From Betaproteobacteria bacterium Ga0077526 (GTDB lineage: Bacteria > Pseudomonadota > Gammaproteobacteria > Burkholderiales > Ga0077523), in contig LNDV01000038.1 in NCBI GenBank assembly GCA_001464765.1, positions 124,001 to 188,000 on the forward strand: a stretch of DNA of 64,000 nt. Direction: 5' to 3'. Under the pieces are notes generated by a model. That model ran no database searches and was not told the origin of the DNA. It was given only the letters and a program-made list of their open reading frames with translations. Shown piece after piece: positions 18,801 through 26,017 of this stretch (position 1 is its first letter; each line of letters begins with the position of its first letter). The position numbers and the translations under genes were made by a program.

Positions 18801-21800
18801 TGGCGTTCGCGTGCTGGAACGCTTCGACCCCGTCCACCACGAATTCGAACCTGCCCAAGGCCGCAACGCGCCAGGTCCACGGACTCGGGTTCGATCTGTC
18901 GGCCAGATCGCGTCGCTCATCCCGGCCGACGAAGTCCGCGTCTCCGACGATAAGGTCGTTGCCCGTTCCACCCACCAGCTTGTCGGCACCGAGGCCGCCC
19001 GAGAGCAGGTCGTTGCCCTCCTCGCCGAACAGCCAGTCGTCGCCCTTGCCGCCCACGAGCCAGTCGCCTTCCCCCACACCGAAGCCTCCCGCAGCGCCCC
19101 GCTGGACGGCTGCATCGAGTTCAGTCCGGAAGTTTGCATACAGTCGGTCATCGCCATCGCCACCGGTCAGGACATCGCGTCCGGCGTCGCCGATCACGGT
19201 GTCGTTGTCCGCTCCGCCGTCGAGATAGTCGTCGCCGCTACCGCCGTCGATGAAATCGTCCCCGCCCCACTTCTCGGAAACGTAGTCCGAGCCAAGGAAC
19301 GTACTGATCTCGGAAGGGCCCGGCGCGCCGACGAACTCGTCCGCGCGCGAAGGCTCCGGGGTCGTCGTCAGGACAGGGTTGCCCCACTCGTCCACCACCA
19401 CCTGATCGGCAAGAACCGGCTTGAGGTCCCCCACGAAGGCCCGATCGAGACCTCGCGTCTCGCCTTTCTGGACGAGGTGAATGCCGTAGTCGCCATTGCG
19501 ATAGCCGCGAATGACGAGGCTGTCTGTCCCGCCGAAGGCAATCGCGAGGTCAGCGCCGATCAGCGTCGCGGAGATGCTGGCGTCTGCCTTCCAGCGATAT
19601 GACGTGTCGGACTTCTCGAACACGCCGGCCAGGTTGCGCCCGTTCTCCAGTCGGATGGTGCCCTTGTCCGTGTCGACTTCGATCGTGTCCGCCCCGAAGC
19701 CGACAATGTACGTATCGAATCCTTCGCCGCCCGAGAGAACGTCGTCGCCCTTGCCACCGCGAAGCTCGTCCTGCTCGTCCCCACCTTCGAGCCGGTCGTT
19801 GTCCCACCCGCCATCGAGATTGTCCGCCCCGGCCTCGCCGAACAGCCTGTCGTCGCCGCGACCACCAAGCAGCGTGTCATTGCCCGACCCGCCGTGGAGT
19901 TCATCGTCCCCGTCGTTGCCTTCGAGGTGGTCGCGCAGCGCCTCGCCCTTCAGAACATCGTTGCCACCGCGACCGTAAAGACGATCCTCGCTGGGGCCGC
20001 CATTGAGCGTCTCGACCTCCTTGTTCTCGTCCAGTCCGAAGCGAACCAAGAACTTCGGACTTCCGCCTCTCTGGTCCTGGTCTGCGGACCCGTAGTCGAT
20101 ACGGATGTTCCGAAACAGGTCCTCGAGCACACCCGGCACCGCGCTGCGGATGAAGGGCTTCTGCTCGTTGTAGAGATTGCGTTCCAGCGTCCTGGACAAG
20201 AGAGTCGCGCGGTCCTTCACGTACTGCACGGAGTAGTGCTCTGCCGCGTACTTCTGGGAGTCGTAGATCCGCACATCCGCCGACACGACGAACGGCGCAA
20301 GATTGTCCAGCGCGACCCGGTTCGCCTCGGCAAGGGGTGAGTCTCCCGCCGCTCGGAGTACTAGCTGGGCAGACGTCGGGAACGTGCCCCTGACGTACGA
20401 CACCGTCTTGTTGCTGAACGCTGCGGTAATGCCGCTTTCGCCCGTCCAGCGCATCTCGGCGATCGGCGTGATCGTGTAGCGTCGGGACCCGACCGTCTTG
20501 AGGTAGTCGGTGATCTCCGTGATCCGGTCGTAGAAGACGTTGCGGAAGTCGAGGTTGCCGAAGCCGTCTAGTCCAGGATCGAAGTCGGTCAGGCGCTTTC
20601 CCAGGACCGCCGCTGGCGGAAGGATCGCCCACCGCAGGGCATCGAGCGCGAGTTCCAGAGAATCACTTTCCGCGCGCGCTTCTGCCACCGCTAAGGAGCT
20701 GTCTGAAATCTGATTCGACGATGACGCGAAAACCGTGTCGACATTCTCCTGGGTGAGCGTGGCATCGATGGTCTGAAACAGCCGGGTCAGGGCCAGCGAG
20801 TCCATGAGGAGCGTGATGCTGTGGGATCGGAGGAAGTCACGCTCGAACTTGTCCTGTTCCGTCGGAGCGGGAGAGAGGTAGTTCCCACCGAAGAACGGCT
20901 GATCCTCAATGAAGACTCGGACGCGGCCGGCCGTAGGGAGAATGCCGGAGAGCGACACGAAGGTATCGTCATGGTGAGTTGCCATCCCATAGACGTAGGT
21001 GATCTTCGAGTCGATCGCAGGGTCCAGAGTCACCGCGCCGAAGTCCCCACCGAGGAAAGTTGTGAACTCGCCGACGCGGGCCATGGCCCATCGATGCCGG
21101 GGGTCGACGTAGGCATCGTGCTCCCAGAGGGGATCGGGACTCCTCTCCGCGTTACGGGCCGCGCTGAGGAGAGCATCGAACTCGGCATTTCTTCCGCGCA
21201 CGAACGGCAACCCCGGTAGGTCCGCTTCCGGGTTGGCGACGATAGCGTTGTACGCGTCCAGCAACTGCCGGATGGAGAACCACGGCGCAACCCCGCCACG
21301 CCCGGGACTGTTGATCATGGTAGCGTGGCTCACCCGATCCGGATGCAGTTCCGTCATGACCATGGCGATGTGGCCGCCCAACGAGTAGCCGGACAGCTCT
21401 ATGCGCCCGGCTCCAAACAGCGCGCCGCCCGGTGCGATCTGCTCTGTGAACCACCGGTCCGCCGCGGCGAGCTGCGCCCACGCCATTCCGCGAAACGCCA
21501 GACTCTTGTCGGCACCGTCCTTGTCCCGAGCACTGTCTCCGCCGAAGCGCTGTTCCACGAACTCGGTGCTTCGGAATGCCACGGTGTAGTGGCTGGGATC
21601 CTGACGCGAGCGAAGGATGGTCGCGGAGAAGCCGCTGGCGTCGTTCAGCGTTTGGGTGACTATCTCGAAACCGTTCGATTCCGCCAACTCACGGTTCATT
21701 GACTCCGTAAACCGAGTGGCGCCAGGCAGTATTGGCCTGTCTGGGCGCGCACCTGGGAGCATCTGGAGAAGCTCGTTGTCTTGCAAACGACCGTTCACGC

Positions 21801-21945
21801 GAACTTGTGGCTCGAGATTGTTGCTTCCTGCTCGCAAGGCACTCGGGATGTCCGATGTGCGTTCCCCGGAGAGGAGCGTGATATACGACTCGGCCGCAAA
21901 CTGCTTGAGCAATGCCGCGTACAAGACCTGCGTTCGGGTACTCAT
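12853..21945 (-). CDS. Giant RTX calcium-binding protein with N-terminal lipase-like domain
   Basis: A 3030-residue protein, probably secreted by a type I system. The first ~300 residues look like an alpha/beta-hydrolase of the lipase class: GYSLGGH with the nucleophile Ser188, preceded by TVAFRSTEF. From about residue 630 there are many RTX nonapeptides (GGxGxDxLx), densest at ~640-740, ~890-1010 and ~1060-1270. A Pro/Gly/Ser-rich linker follows at ~1295-1360, and more RTX blocks continue to about residue 2900. Short segments between blocks (for example LVIRGYRNGDYGIH, VTLADWYGAGGARPV) resemble the domain that accompanies haemolysin-type repeats. A cadherin/dystroglycan-like Ig fold (NSAPIARSLQPAAVVEGETL) lies at ~2508-2600. 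No signal peptide is visible. The ATG at 21945 overlaps the lipoprotein stop as ATGA. Substrate and target are unknown. Confidence 0.85.
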   Translation of the reverse strand: MSTRTQVLYAALLKQFAAESYITLLSGERTSDIPSALRAGSNNLEPQVRVNGRLQDNELLQMLPGARPDRPILPGATRFTESMNRELAESNGFEIVTQTLNDASGFSATILRSRQDPSHYTVAFRSTEFVEQRFGGDSARDKDGADKSLAFRGMAWAQLAAADRWFTEQIAPGGALFGAGRIELSGYSLGGHIAMVMTELHPDRVSHATMINSPGRGGVAPWFSIRQLLDAYNAIVANPEADLPGLPFVRGRNAEFDALLSAARNAERSPDPLWEHDAYVDPRHRWAMARVGEFTTFLGGDFGAVTLDPAIDSKITYVYGMATHHDDTFVSLSGILPTAGRVRVFIEDQPFFGGNYLSPAPTEQDKFERDFLRSHSITLLMDSLALTRLFQTIDATLTQENVDTVFASSSNQISDSSLAVAEARAESDSLELALDALRWAILPPAAVLGKRLTDFDPGLDGFGNLDFRNVFYDRITEITDYLKTVGSRRYTITPIAEMRWTGESGITAAFSNKTVSYVRGTFPTSAQLVLRAAGDSPLAEANRVALDNLAPFVVSADVRIYDSQKYAAEHYSVQYVKDRATLLSRTLERNLYNEQKPFIRSAVPGVLEDLFRNIRIDYGSADQDQRGGSPKFLVRFGLDENKEVETLNGGPSEDRLYGRGGNDVLKGEALRDHLEGNDGDDELHGGSGNDTLLGGRGDDRLFGEAGADNLDGGWDNDRLEGGDEQDELRGGKGDDVLSGGEGFDTYIVGFGADTIEVDTDKGTIRLENGRNLAGVFEKSDTSYRWKADASISATLIGADLAIAFGGTDSLVIRGYRNGDYGIHLVQKGETRGLDRAFVGDLKPVLADQVVVDEWGNPVLTTTPEPSRADEFVGAPGPSEISTFLGSDYVSEKWGGDDFIDGGSGDDYLDGGADNDTVIGDAGRDVLTGGDGDDRLYANFRTELDAAVQRGAAGGFGVGEGDWLVGGKGDDWLFGEEGNDLLSGGLGADKLVGGTGNDLIVGDADFVGRDERRDLADRSNPSPWTWRVAALGRFEFVVDGVEAFQHANATAVYAREAGNDVIFAGGGNDLVFGYGGNDIVFGGDGIDTIAGNDGDDHLLGDEGDDVITGDSGRAVVGEAHVVAYGDDVIEGGAGNDWLQGEGGDDHLTGGDGNDILIGDGEHVAAALHGADVLVGGAGDDVLDGGGGRDSLSGGSGKDQLRGGDGDDTLVGGDGDDVLNGGAGNDFLEGGKGRDVLRGGAGDDVYLVDDEDVIVDDEGENIIRFVNGTGRGAVSASSSQRGGVVYVTVSDGTGALFEVAARGVGAPAEASPAPDLSIPSAPPPPLGIGGSGDAGIPLVSDPPSVGSPAPSGNTGSSGGGSFVVVFDGEESLTAAEFYGEALVDPVILTGTSGEDVLEGFAGADRLSGGFGRDRLYGHAGDDRIEGGGGDDFIVGGRGDDRLDGGDGEDTYLFDAGDGRDTVNAQWGDSLVLGSGLFRSDVTLLRFATGDLEVRVAGSDDRILLPGVFDPNGVKLKRIVFGDGSELDSAGIASLPLAPIDGTDGNDSLQGSPFSETLRGLRGDDLLDGGAGNDVLIGGAGADRYVLSLGMGWDEIREEPGEGGVLVLDAPLALDGLVPELRGTNLALRLAGTSGESAQGVLVKGFASRPELWQIDVDGVQVSVEDWIRSQSEGEFADPDTALRREFRWSLVHAHDRVAKEEGLAALDDGAGYRSPLLDVFGTQIRTQRLSQLIDASGGVVTATTQDIVPWQGLEPARLSARWRDLNFQSVMAEGASFTVTSNAQTRTSWTDAGAVSIDVTVERKGQPLLAGWRPIPEDSTSLPSGAGVETYHDIAWERDVILREVDGTSKARDNIRTSTFIPEVSGGDAPEQIQFRGRSIILAGGGNDDVRQSPLVFNFIGLDEFSPGVFVDGQGGNDRLEGSGYGDTLVGGEGDDELVGRSGADMLVGGEGADRLDGGEGADRYVIRAGEADGDVILDVSLELATSEAPPFALFESWHQQTFPDAPIPRRPYARDDPLLAAAGLVATDTVVLPEAVTREDVRISFGSATAAELGLSEESAARLTNDESLFDVRPRLWQTLDLAWGADQRVRLYMGDWTRPIETADPTNSTHFQWGLIGGLGGGVEQVQFGDGEVLRIADLRRQVIAAGASVVMEAGEADRRVQADGTARSLLFGESIRPWEVRPSAHGADLRITHEPTGTSVTLADWYGAGGARPVQVIGFDDGGEWRLDDVGAYALYRAATDGNDLLIGEGGRGNTISALAGDDRVFGAEGDDTLEGGEGLDWLGGGDGSDAISDSAGGAVLIGGDGDDALFAQAIAWFDGGSGADRLRSSGPAAVMQGGAGDDTIDAPGTHLLLRHRWGDGVDTVSAPASSLTVNLGRDLSLDNVRVRVEGDGALVDFGDGGGLRLSDLSQWDGRQLRLQVITDKVRVYDLSAVIAGASAGQSGLIDWQRHLTAVWDDRAYGGDLVLLETDEAAGYDVDAALLAAVATLSVDGSPQSLSTRLANSAPIARSLQPAAVVEGETLQWTLPADAFRDDDTGDRLNVRAEGVAGGLLPAWLSFDAGSMTLSGRPGPEDDPEVLVRLVASDRAGAEAGAVLRIDVLAGPGRTLLGTSATDDLRGRTGPDTLFGAGGNDSLTGYRGDDVYRFERGGGVDRIFDSAGLDTIRFGDGIAPEQVAIRLHRAGNQSIARVRVSPAGGMAGPEEGFDVLWEGEGAMPIEQFHFGNAARRSATDFFVPTRTWVVEEPAVRITATPCDDRITVRAPVRLIRADTGDDVVRSGMAALIAFGDGGHDLLRGNGKEDYFSGGTGNDILVGGGGHDSLRGGPGRNLLWGDDGHDWLFANSEGDFIAGGEGDDHVQLVAGRHVLAFNRGDGQDTVEFLGTATAVLSLGGGITEGDLVASRRGNDLHLTFGHDDAMTLRNWYGAIARRNVETVQFVAPDGSPAGAIRMAEWLDANAGAVPAPSAPAAPADAHALFGGDLAAAYAADAGGFGSLGTLGVMDSLANLPPGLRPQSLRGMDWLRTGEAIGG

Positions 21946-23009
21946 TCGCTGTAGGCCTTCCCTGACGGCTTCGCAACCTTGGTGAGAAACCACAGCCCGA
22001 AGTCATGGTGCTTGTTTCTGCGCAGGATCTTTCCTGGACCCTCCACCGACATGTAGTCTGGGCAGACATTTCCTCCGCCCCAACTGACACCTCCATCGGG
22101 TAGTTGACCTCCCAGGATGAACCCCCTGCGCAGACCAAGTAATTGGTTGGTTTTGAGGTCCACCACCGCGAGTTCTCCACCCGCAATGCCAAGTTCTCGA
22201 TCCATCGGGCGCCGGATGCCTCGCCACGTGAAGCCGATGGTGCTGACGATCGATTCGACCCACACCATTCTCATCGTGTCGAATCGCCGCTGATCGAAGC
22301 CGTAATAGCGCTGGAATCGGCGTCCTGGGGACGGTTTCTCGCGAAGCGATCCGTCGCCGTTGAACGCCGGACGCGCGACGCCGGGATGCCACCCGCTCTC
22401 CAGATACGAGTAGCCAGGGAGTTCTCTGGTCCAGCGGTCCTTCGGCGCGAGGTAAGTGAACGCGATGTAGGCCTCCTCCTCACCCAGCGTGTTGCCGTAG
22501 GGGTCCTCCACAATGTACCGATCCGCCATCGCGTAGTCCGTCTCGTGTTTGCGCGGGCGCACTTGGTAGACCCCCTCCACCTCCACCGTCCGGTAGATGA
22601 ACTCCCCCGCCTCCGCCTTGCACAGCGCCCTCCAGTACTCGACTGGCGTCATCCCCTCCCGGTAGACACTCTCCTTCGGCGCCTCCGGCCACTTCAGCGG
22701 CGGAACATCCCGGTACGGCCAGATCTCCGGGTTCTCGTTTCGGCGGAGCAGGAATCTCTGGCAGCGGCCGTCCCCACGCTCGCGGTTTCGACATTTCTCG
22801 TGCTCAGCCTCGTCATACATCTGCCCATACGTCTCCCCCAACGGATGTGGCTTGACCGGCCTACGTTTCTCTTCGATGAAGGCACCACAGCCAGCGAGAA
22901 CAACGCAGAGACCCGAGACGGCAAGAGCCTGCAGCAACCGCGCAGTGGTCAACGCCAGGCGATGCGGGCCTCGCGAGAAGGAACATGGCGGGAGGGAATG
23001 GCGGGGCAT
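21942..23009 (-). CDS. Lipoprotein of unknown function, coupled to RTX gene
   Basis: A 355-residue predicted lipoprotein. A long n-region is followed by a hydrophobic stretch ending in the lipobox LAGC with Cys41. The mature part is rich in aromatic and charged residues and has clusters of WPYRDVPPLKWPEAP, RTVEVEGVYQVRPR and GGVSWGGGNVCPDY; none points to a family I recognise. The ATG is preceded by AAGGACCTTCG. A TTG at 22952 would give a more usual signal length (22 residues) but lacks a ribosome site. The stop overlaps the start of the RTX gene (ATGA), so the two are made together. A role in anchoring, export or surface presentation of the RTX protein is plausible but only inferred. Local GC is visibly lower than in the flanking catabolic genes. 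Confidence 0.75.
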   Translation of the reverse strand: MPRHSLPPCSFSRGPHRLALTTARLLQALAVSGLCVVLAGCGAFIEEKRRPVKPHPLGETYGQMYDEAEHEKCRNRERGDGRCQRFLLRRNENPEIWPYRDVPPLKWPEAPKESVYREGMTPVEYWRALCKAEAGEFIYRTVEVEGVYQVRPRKHETDYAMADRYIVEDPYGNTLGEEEAYIAFTYLAPKDRWTRELPGYSYLESGWHPGVARPAFNGDGSLREKPSPGRRFQRYYGFDQRRFDTMRMVWVESIVSTIGFTWRGIRRPMDRELGIAGGELAVVDLKTNQLLGLRRGFILGGQLPDGGVSWGGGNVCPDYMSVEGPGKILRRNKHHDFGLWFLTKVAKPSGKAYSE

Positions 23010-23488
23010 CGAAGGTCCTTGGTTTCGGGAGACCGGCGGAAAGGGGCGCCCTGCAAGTATCCTGCCGATCCGGGCACGGATCGAGGCCGGAGAAACCCCC
23101 GCGCGAACCCGGATCGCGATTCGGCACGATGCCCTTCAACCACCGAGGCGGGTGGCGACTTGCGCTACTGTGAACGGAGGGCGTTTCCCCGGTGCGCCCA
23201 GGGGGCATGCGGCACCAGTCGCGTAGCGTCAGAGGCGCCGACAGCGATGAGCATGGTGCGCGACCCGACCGAACTGCGCACTCGTCGGTTCGGCACTCAT
23301 CGGGGCAAGCCCCCAGAGCCGAACCCGCGGCCGGATGCCCTCCCTGTGTCGGCGCGGGAATCGATCATGCTCCAGCAGCCCCAGGTCACGCCACGCGGCT
23401 TGACCACCATTCGAAACTGCGGGCGAGCGGGTGCGTAAGACGCGAAGCACCCGACCGGATGGACACCCGAGAAGACAGATTCGCGGCA

Positions 23489-23512
23489 CGACAGGTGTCG
23501 GCCTTCTTGACA
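23489..23512. promoter_or_regulatory. Candidate activator site upstream of sigma-54 promoter
   Basis: CGACA-GG-TGTCG (23489-23500) is a perfect short inverted repeat. The same TGTC at 23496-23499 pairs again with GACA at 23509-23512. It lies about 65 bases before the -24 element, a reasonable place for an enhancer-binding protein of the NtrC class. The assignment rests on position and symmetry only. Confidence 0.35.
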
Positions 23513-23564
23513 TTCCAGTACGGACATCGGGCGCGGACGCTTTCCCGTCAATGAGTTCCGTCCC

Positions 23565-23580
23565 TGGTCCCGCGATTGCT
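23565..23580 (+). promoter_or_regulatory. Candidate sigma-54 (-24/-12) promoter
   Basis: TGGTCCCGCGATTGCT reproduces the key features of the sigma-54 consensus TGGCACGN4TTGCW: GG at the -24 position, GC at -12, and the exact 12-base step between them. The CAC after TGG is changed to TCC. It ends 43 bases before the PEP-CTERM start codon, which fits a short leader. In floc-forming betaproteobacteria PEP-CTERM genes are known to be driven by RpoN with the PrsK/PrsR pair; those genes are not in this window. Confidence 0.55.
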
Positions 23581-23623
23581 GTCTCTCGGAGATTCCGACT
23601 CTTCCGGACAGAGGCCCCAACCG

Positions 23624-24442
23624 ATGAGACCGACCAGAACCCTCCTGACGCTCGCCCTCCTGTCCTTCGCCGCGTCCGCCCAGGCGGCAGATCCCGTCCC
23701 CGTCGCGACCTGGAGCTTCAACAACACGCTCGCCGCGGACGAAGCCGGCGTCCCGGCCCTCACCCCGATCGATCCGCTGGGCAGCAACGGGTTCCTGCTG
23801 GACGATGTGTTCGGAGAGTCGCGCTGGGTATACCGGTTCGACGGCAACGCTTCCGACGTGACGGAGCAGGCCGGACTCGTCGTTTCCGCCGCAGGGCTGC
23901 TGGACAACGACGATGCCTATTCGGTCGACATCGTGTTCCAGTTCGAAGCGAATGAGGCTTCGTGGGAGAACATCTTAGGGGTCTCCAATCGCCAGAGCGA
24001 CAACGCCTTCTATGTGTCGCCCGGCAATCAGCTCCAGGTCTGGCCGACTTCGACCGGGCCGTCTTTCTTCACGTTCGGCGAATACCACCGCATCACGCTC
24101 ACCAACCGGGGCAACGGCACGGTGACTGCCTATCTGGATGGCATCCTCCAGTTCGACCTCGACACCCAGTCGATGGATTTCAGCGCCTATGCCGCGGACA
24201 ACCCGGAGCGACTGATCCATTTCTTCGCTGACAACGTCGCCGGTGGCGGTCAGTTCGAGTTCGCGGATGGGCGCGTCGCGCTGATTCGGCTCTATGACAT
24301 CGAACTCACCGAGACGGAAGTCGGCGGTATCGATGTGCCACCGCCCCCGGTGCCGGAGCCCGGCACAATGGCACTGATGGGGGTCGGAGCCCTCGGGATT
24401 GCTGCGATGGTGCGGCGTCGCCGGGGAGCCACGTCGCACTGA
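23624..24442 (+). CDS. PEP-CTERM sorting-domain protein with LamG-like domain
   Basis: Exported protein of 272 residues. A cleavable signal peptide covers residues 1-21 (RTLLTLALLSFAASAQA). The central part resembles a concanavalin/LamG jelly-roll domain (VATWSFNN, SVDIVFQFEA, RITLTNRGNGTVTAYLDG). The C-terminus has the complete exosortase signal: the VPEPGT motif, a hydrophobic helix, then RRRR. Such proteins are processed by exosortase and end up at the surface or in the exopolysaccharide matrix. The start at 23624 is chosen because it begins the signal peptide and has AGAGG nine bases upstream; the open frame extends 48 bases further. It is followed by a strong terminator, so it is probably a single-gene transcript. 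Confidence 0.9.
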   Translation: MRPTRTLLTLALLSFAASAQAADPVPVATWSFNNTLAADEAGVPALTPIDPLGSNGFLLDDVFGESRWVYRFDGNASDVTEQAGLVVSAAGLLDNDDAYSVDIVFQFEANEASWENILGVSNRQSDNAFYVSPGNQLQVWPTSTGPSFFTFGEYHRITLTNRGNGTVTAYLDGILQFDLDTQSMDFSAYAADNPERLIHFFADNVAGGGQFEFADGRVALIRLYDIELTETEVGGIDVPPPPVPEPGTMALMGVGALGIAAMVRRRRGATSH

Positions 24443-24463
24443 GTCGGACTCGGTTCACGACCG

Positions 24464-24495
24464 AAACGGGGCGCCTTGGCGCCCCGTTTTCTTTT
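24464..24495. terminator. Rho-independent terminator, likely bidirectional
   Basis: Perfect 12-base stem AAACGGGGCGCC (24464-24475) / GGCGCCCCGTTT (24478-24489) with a 2-base loop, followed by a T-rich run to 24495 and preceded by A's on the other strand. It lies between the convergent PEP-CTERM and cupredoxin-like genes and can serve both. Confidence 0.9.
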
Positions 24496-24520
24496 GCGGC
24501 CCCCGCGACCCGTAGCTGCG

Positions 24521-24964
24521 CTACTTCACCTCGATGGTGGCGCGCATACCGGCCTCCGTGTGCGTTCGTGTGGACATCACGTCGTCGAATCGACCAGTTC
24601 GGATCGGGATAAACCACCATTCCGCGACTCCACCGGGTTTGAGTTCCATGCGACGTACGGGCCCGTACACCTCGGCAATCGGCGCCCCGTCCGGACCCAC
24701 TACCATGACCTTCCGCGAGTACACCGCGTCAGCCAGACCCTGTGAACCGAAGTAATAGGCGTTGCGACTTGCGTTCTCCAGGCGCAATGCGTATAGCTTT
24801 CCGGTCTCGAAGCTGAGCGAGTCCGGCGAGAAGCGGTGCTCACCCTGCGCGTTTCCCAGCGTGAGGGTCACGACGATCGGCTCCTGCTTCGTGAGGTCAC
24901 CGGCGGCCTGGACACTGGCGGGTCCGGATGCAGCGAGGGCAATGGCTAGCAAAAGCGGTTTCAC
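24521..24964 (-). CDS. Periplasmic cupredoxin-like protein with degenerate copper site
   Basis: A 147-residue exported protein with a signal peptide (residues 1-20, ending VQA) and a plastocyanin-like beta-sandwich. The C-terminal ligand loop ends HTEAGM with His135 and Met140, as in type 1 copper proteins. The usual cysteine five residues before that histidine is Met130 here (DVMSTRTH), and no upstream ligand histidine is obvious (NASRNAYYF). Copper binding is therefore doubtful. The start is a GTG at 24964 with CGGAG eight bases upstream; the longer open frame overlaps the divergent gene and is not used. It stands alone next to a shared terminator. Confidence 0.72.
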   Translation of the reverse strand: MKPLLLAIALAASGPASVQAAGDLTKQEPIVVTLTLGNAQGEHRFSPDSLSFETGKLYALRLENASRNAYYFGSQGLADAVYSRKVMVVGPDGAPIAEVYGPVRRMELKPGGVAEWWFIPIRTGRFDDVMSTRTHTEAGMRATIEVK

Positions 24965-25207
24965 GGGAAAGTCTCCGGGGTGAGGGATCGACTCGCATGC
25001 TCGTGGGATTCTCGCGGCGACCAGTTTCCAGACCGCCGCATGCTTTCGGAGTTCCCGATCGTGCGTCCCGGCGCACGTTTCGCCACGGCGCCATTTGCGA
25101 TAATCGGCCCCCTCGTCCCGGAATTCCCGGGCGCCCCGCCGATCCATGCTTCGGTCCGCGGGCACGCACGGCCGGGCCCCATTTTCCCCACCTTGGAAAC
25201 CACGACC

Positions 25208-26017
25208 ATGGCAGCAGACGTCATCGACTATCAGATCTTCGGCGAAGAGATGCAGTACGTGGAGATCGAGCTGGACCCCGGCGAGGCCGCGATCGGCGAG
25301 GCCGGTGGCATGTTCTACATGCAGGACGGCATCTCGCTGGACACCGTCTTCGGCGACGGCACCCAGCAGGGCGGCATCTTCGGCAAGCTGATGGGCGCCG
25401 GCAAGCGGCTGCTCACGGGCGAGTCGCTGTTCATGACCATCTATTCCAACACCGGTAACGGCAAGCGACGTCTGGCGTTTGCGGCGCCCTACCCCGGCAC
25501 CATCATCCCCATCAACCTCGCCAAGATGGGCGGTCAGTTCATCTGCCAGAAGGATGCCTTCCTGTGCGCGGCGCGCGGCGTGTCCGTGGGCATCGCGTTC
25601 CAGAAGAAGCTGGGCGTCGGCTTCTTTGGCGGCGAGGGCTTCATCATGCAGAAGCTGGAAGGCGACGGCCTCGCATTCGTCCATGCTGGCGGCGCGCTCA
25701 TGAAGAAGGAACTCGCCCCCGGCGAACTGCTGCGCGTGGACACCGGCTGTCTCGTGGGCCTGCAGCCCTCGGTGGACTACGACATCGAGTACGTGGGCAA
25801 GATCAAGACGGCGCTGTTCGGCGGCGAGGGGATGTTCTTCGCCACGCTCCGCGGCCCGGGCACGATCTGGCTGCAGTCGCTTCCGCTCTCGCGGCTTGCC
25901 AGCCGCATCTTCGCGGCGGCGCCCCAGATGGGCGGCTCCCGTGAGCAGGGCTCCATCCTGGGCGGCATGCTCGGCGGCGCGGCCCTCGGGGGCCTGCTCG
26001 GCGGCGACGACGAGTGA
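25208..26017 (+). CDS. AIM24 / TIGR00266 family protein
   Basis: A 269-residue protein of the AIM24 family (beta-rich tryptophan-RNA-binding-attenuator-like fold), present in bacteria and mitochondria; its biochemical role is not settled. Family features seen are the GEAAIGEAGGMFYMQ opening, the glycine-rich central segment and the turn GEGMFFATLRGPGTIWLQSLP. The C-terminus ends in a Gly-rich stretch (GGMLGGAALGGLLGG). The ATG at 25208 is preceded by CACGACC with only a weak ribosome site. It overlaps the following peptidase gene (GTGA), and that one overlaps apt, so the three are translated as a unit. Confidence 0.88.
   Translation: MAADVIDYQIFGEEMQYVEIELDPGEAAIGEAGGMFYMQDGISLDTVFGDGTQQGGIFGKLMGAGKRLLTGESLFMTIYSNTGNGKRRLAFAAPYPGTIIPINLAKMGGQFICQKDAFLCAARGVSVGIAFQKKLGVGFFGGEGFIMQKLEGDGLAFVHAGGALMKKELAPGELLRVDTGCLVGLQPSVDYDIEYVGKIKTALFGGEGMFFATLRGPGTIWLQSLPLSRLASRIFAAAPQMGGSREQGSILGGMLGGAALGGLLGGDDE

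Larger units (their letters stand above)
23010..23623. other. 614-base divergent intergenic region
   Basis: No convincing gene. The short open frames here lack ribosome sites and recognisable products. The region separates the leftward lipoprotein-RTX operon from the rightward PEP-CTERM gene. It contains a candidate sigma-54 promoter and an upstream palindrome for the latter, described separately. On the left side a GATACT about 45 bases before the lipoprotein ATG could be a -10 element, but no good -35 is visible. Confidence 0.6.

Noticed and set aside
18060..19950. Regular short repeats in the DNA that could suggest a tandem or CRISPR-like array
   Set aside because: The period is 27 bases and in frame; it encodes the GGxGxDxLx nonapeptides of the RTX protein, with variable codons.
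23192..23554. 120-codon open frame in the lipoprotein / PEP-CTERM spacer
   Set aside because: Composition is Arg/Pro-rich as in random GC-rich frames, there is no ribosome site, and competing frames of similar size overlap it.
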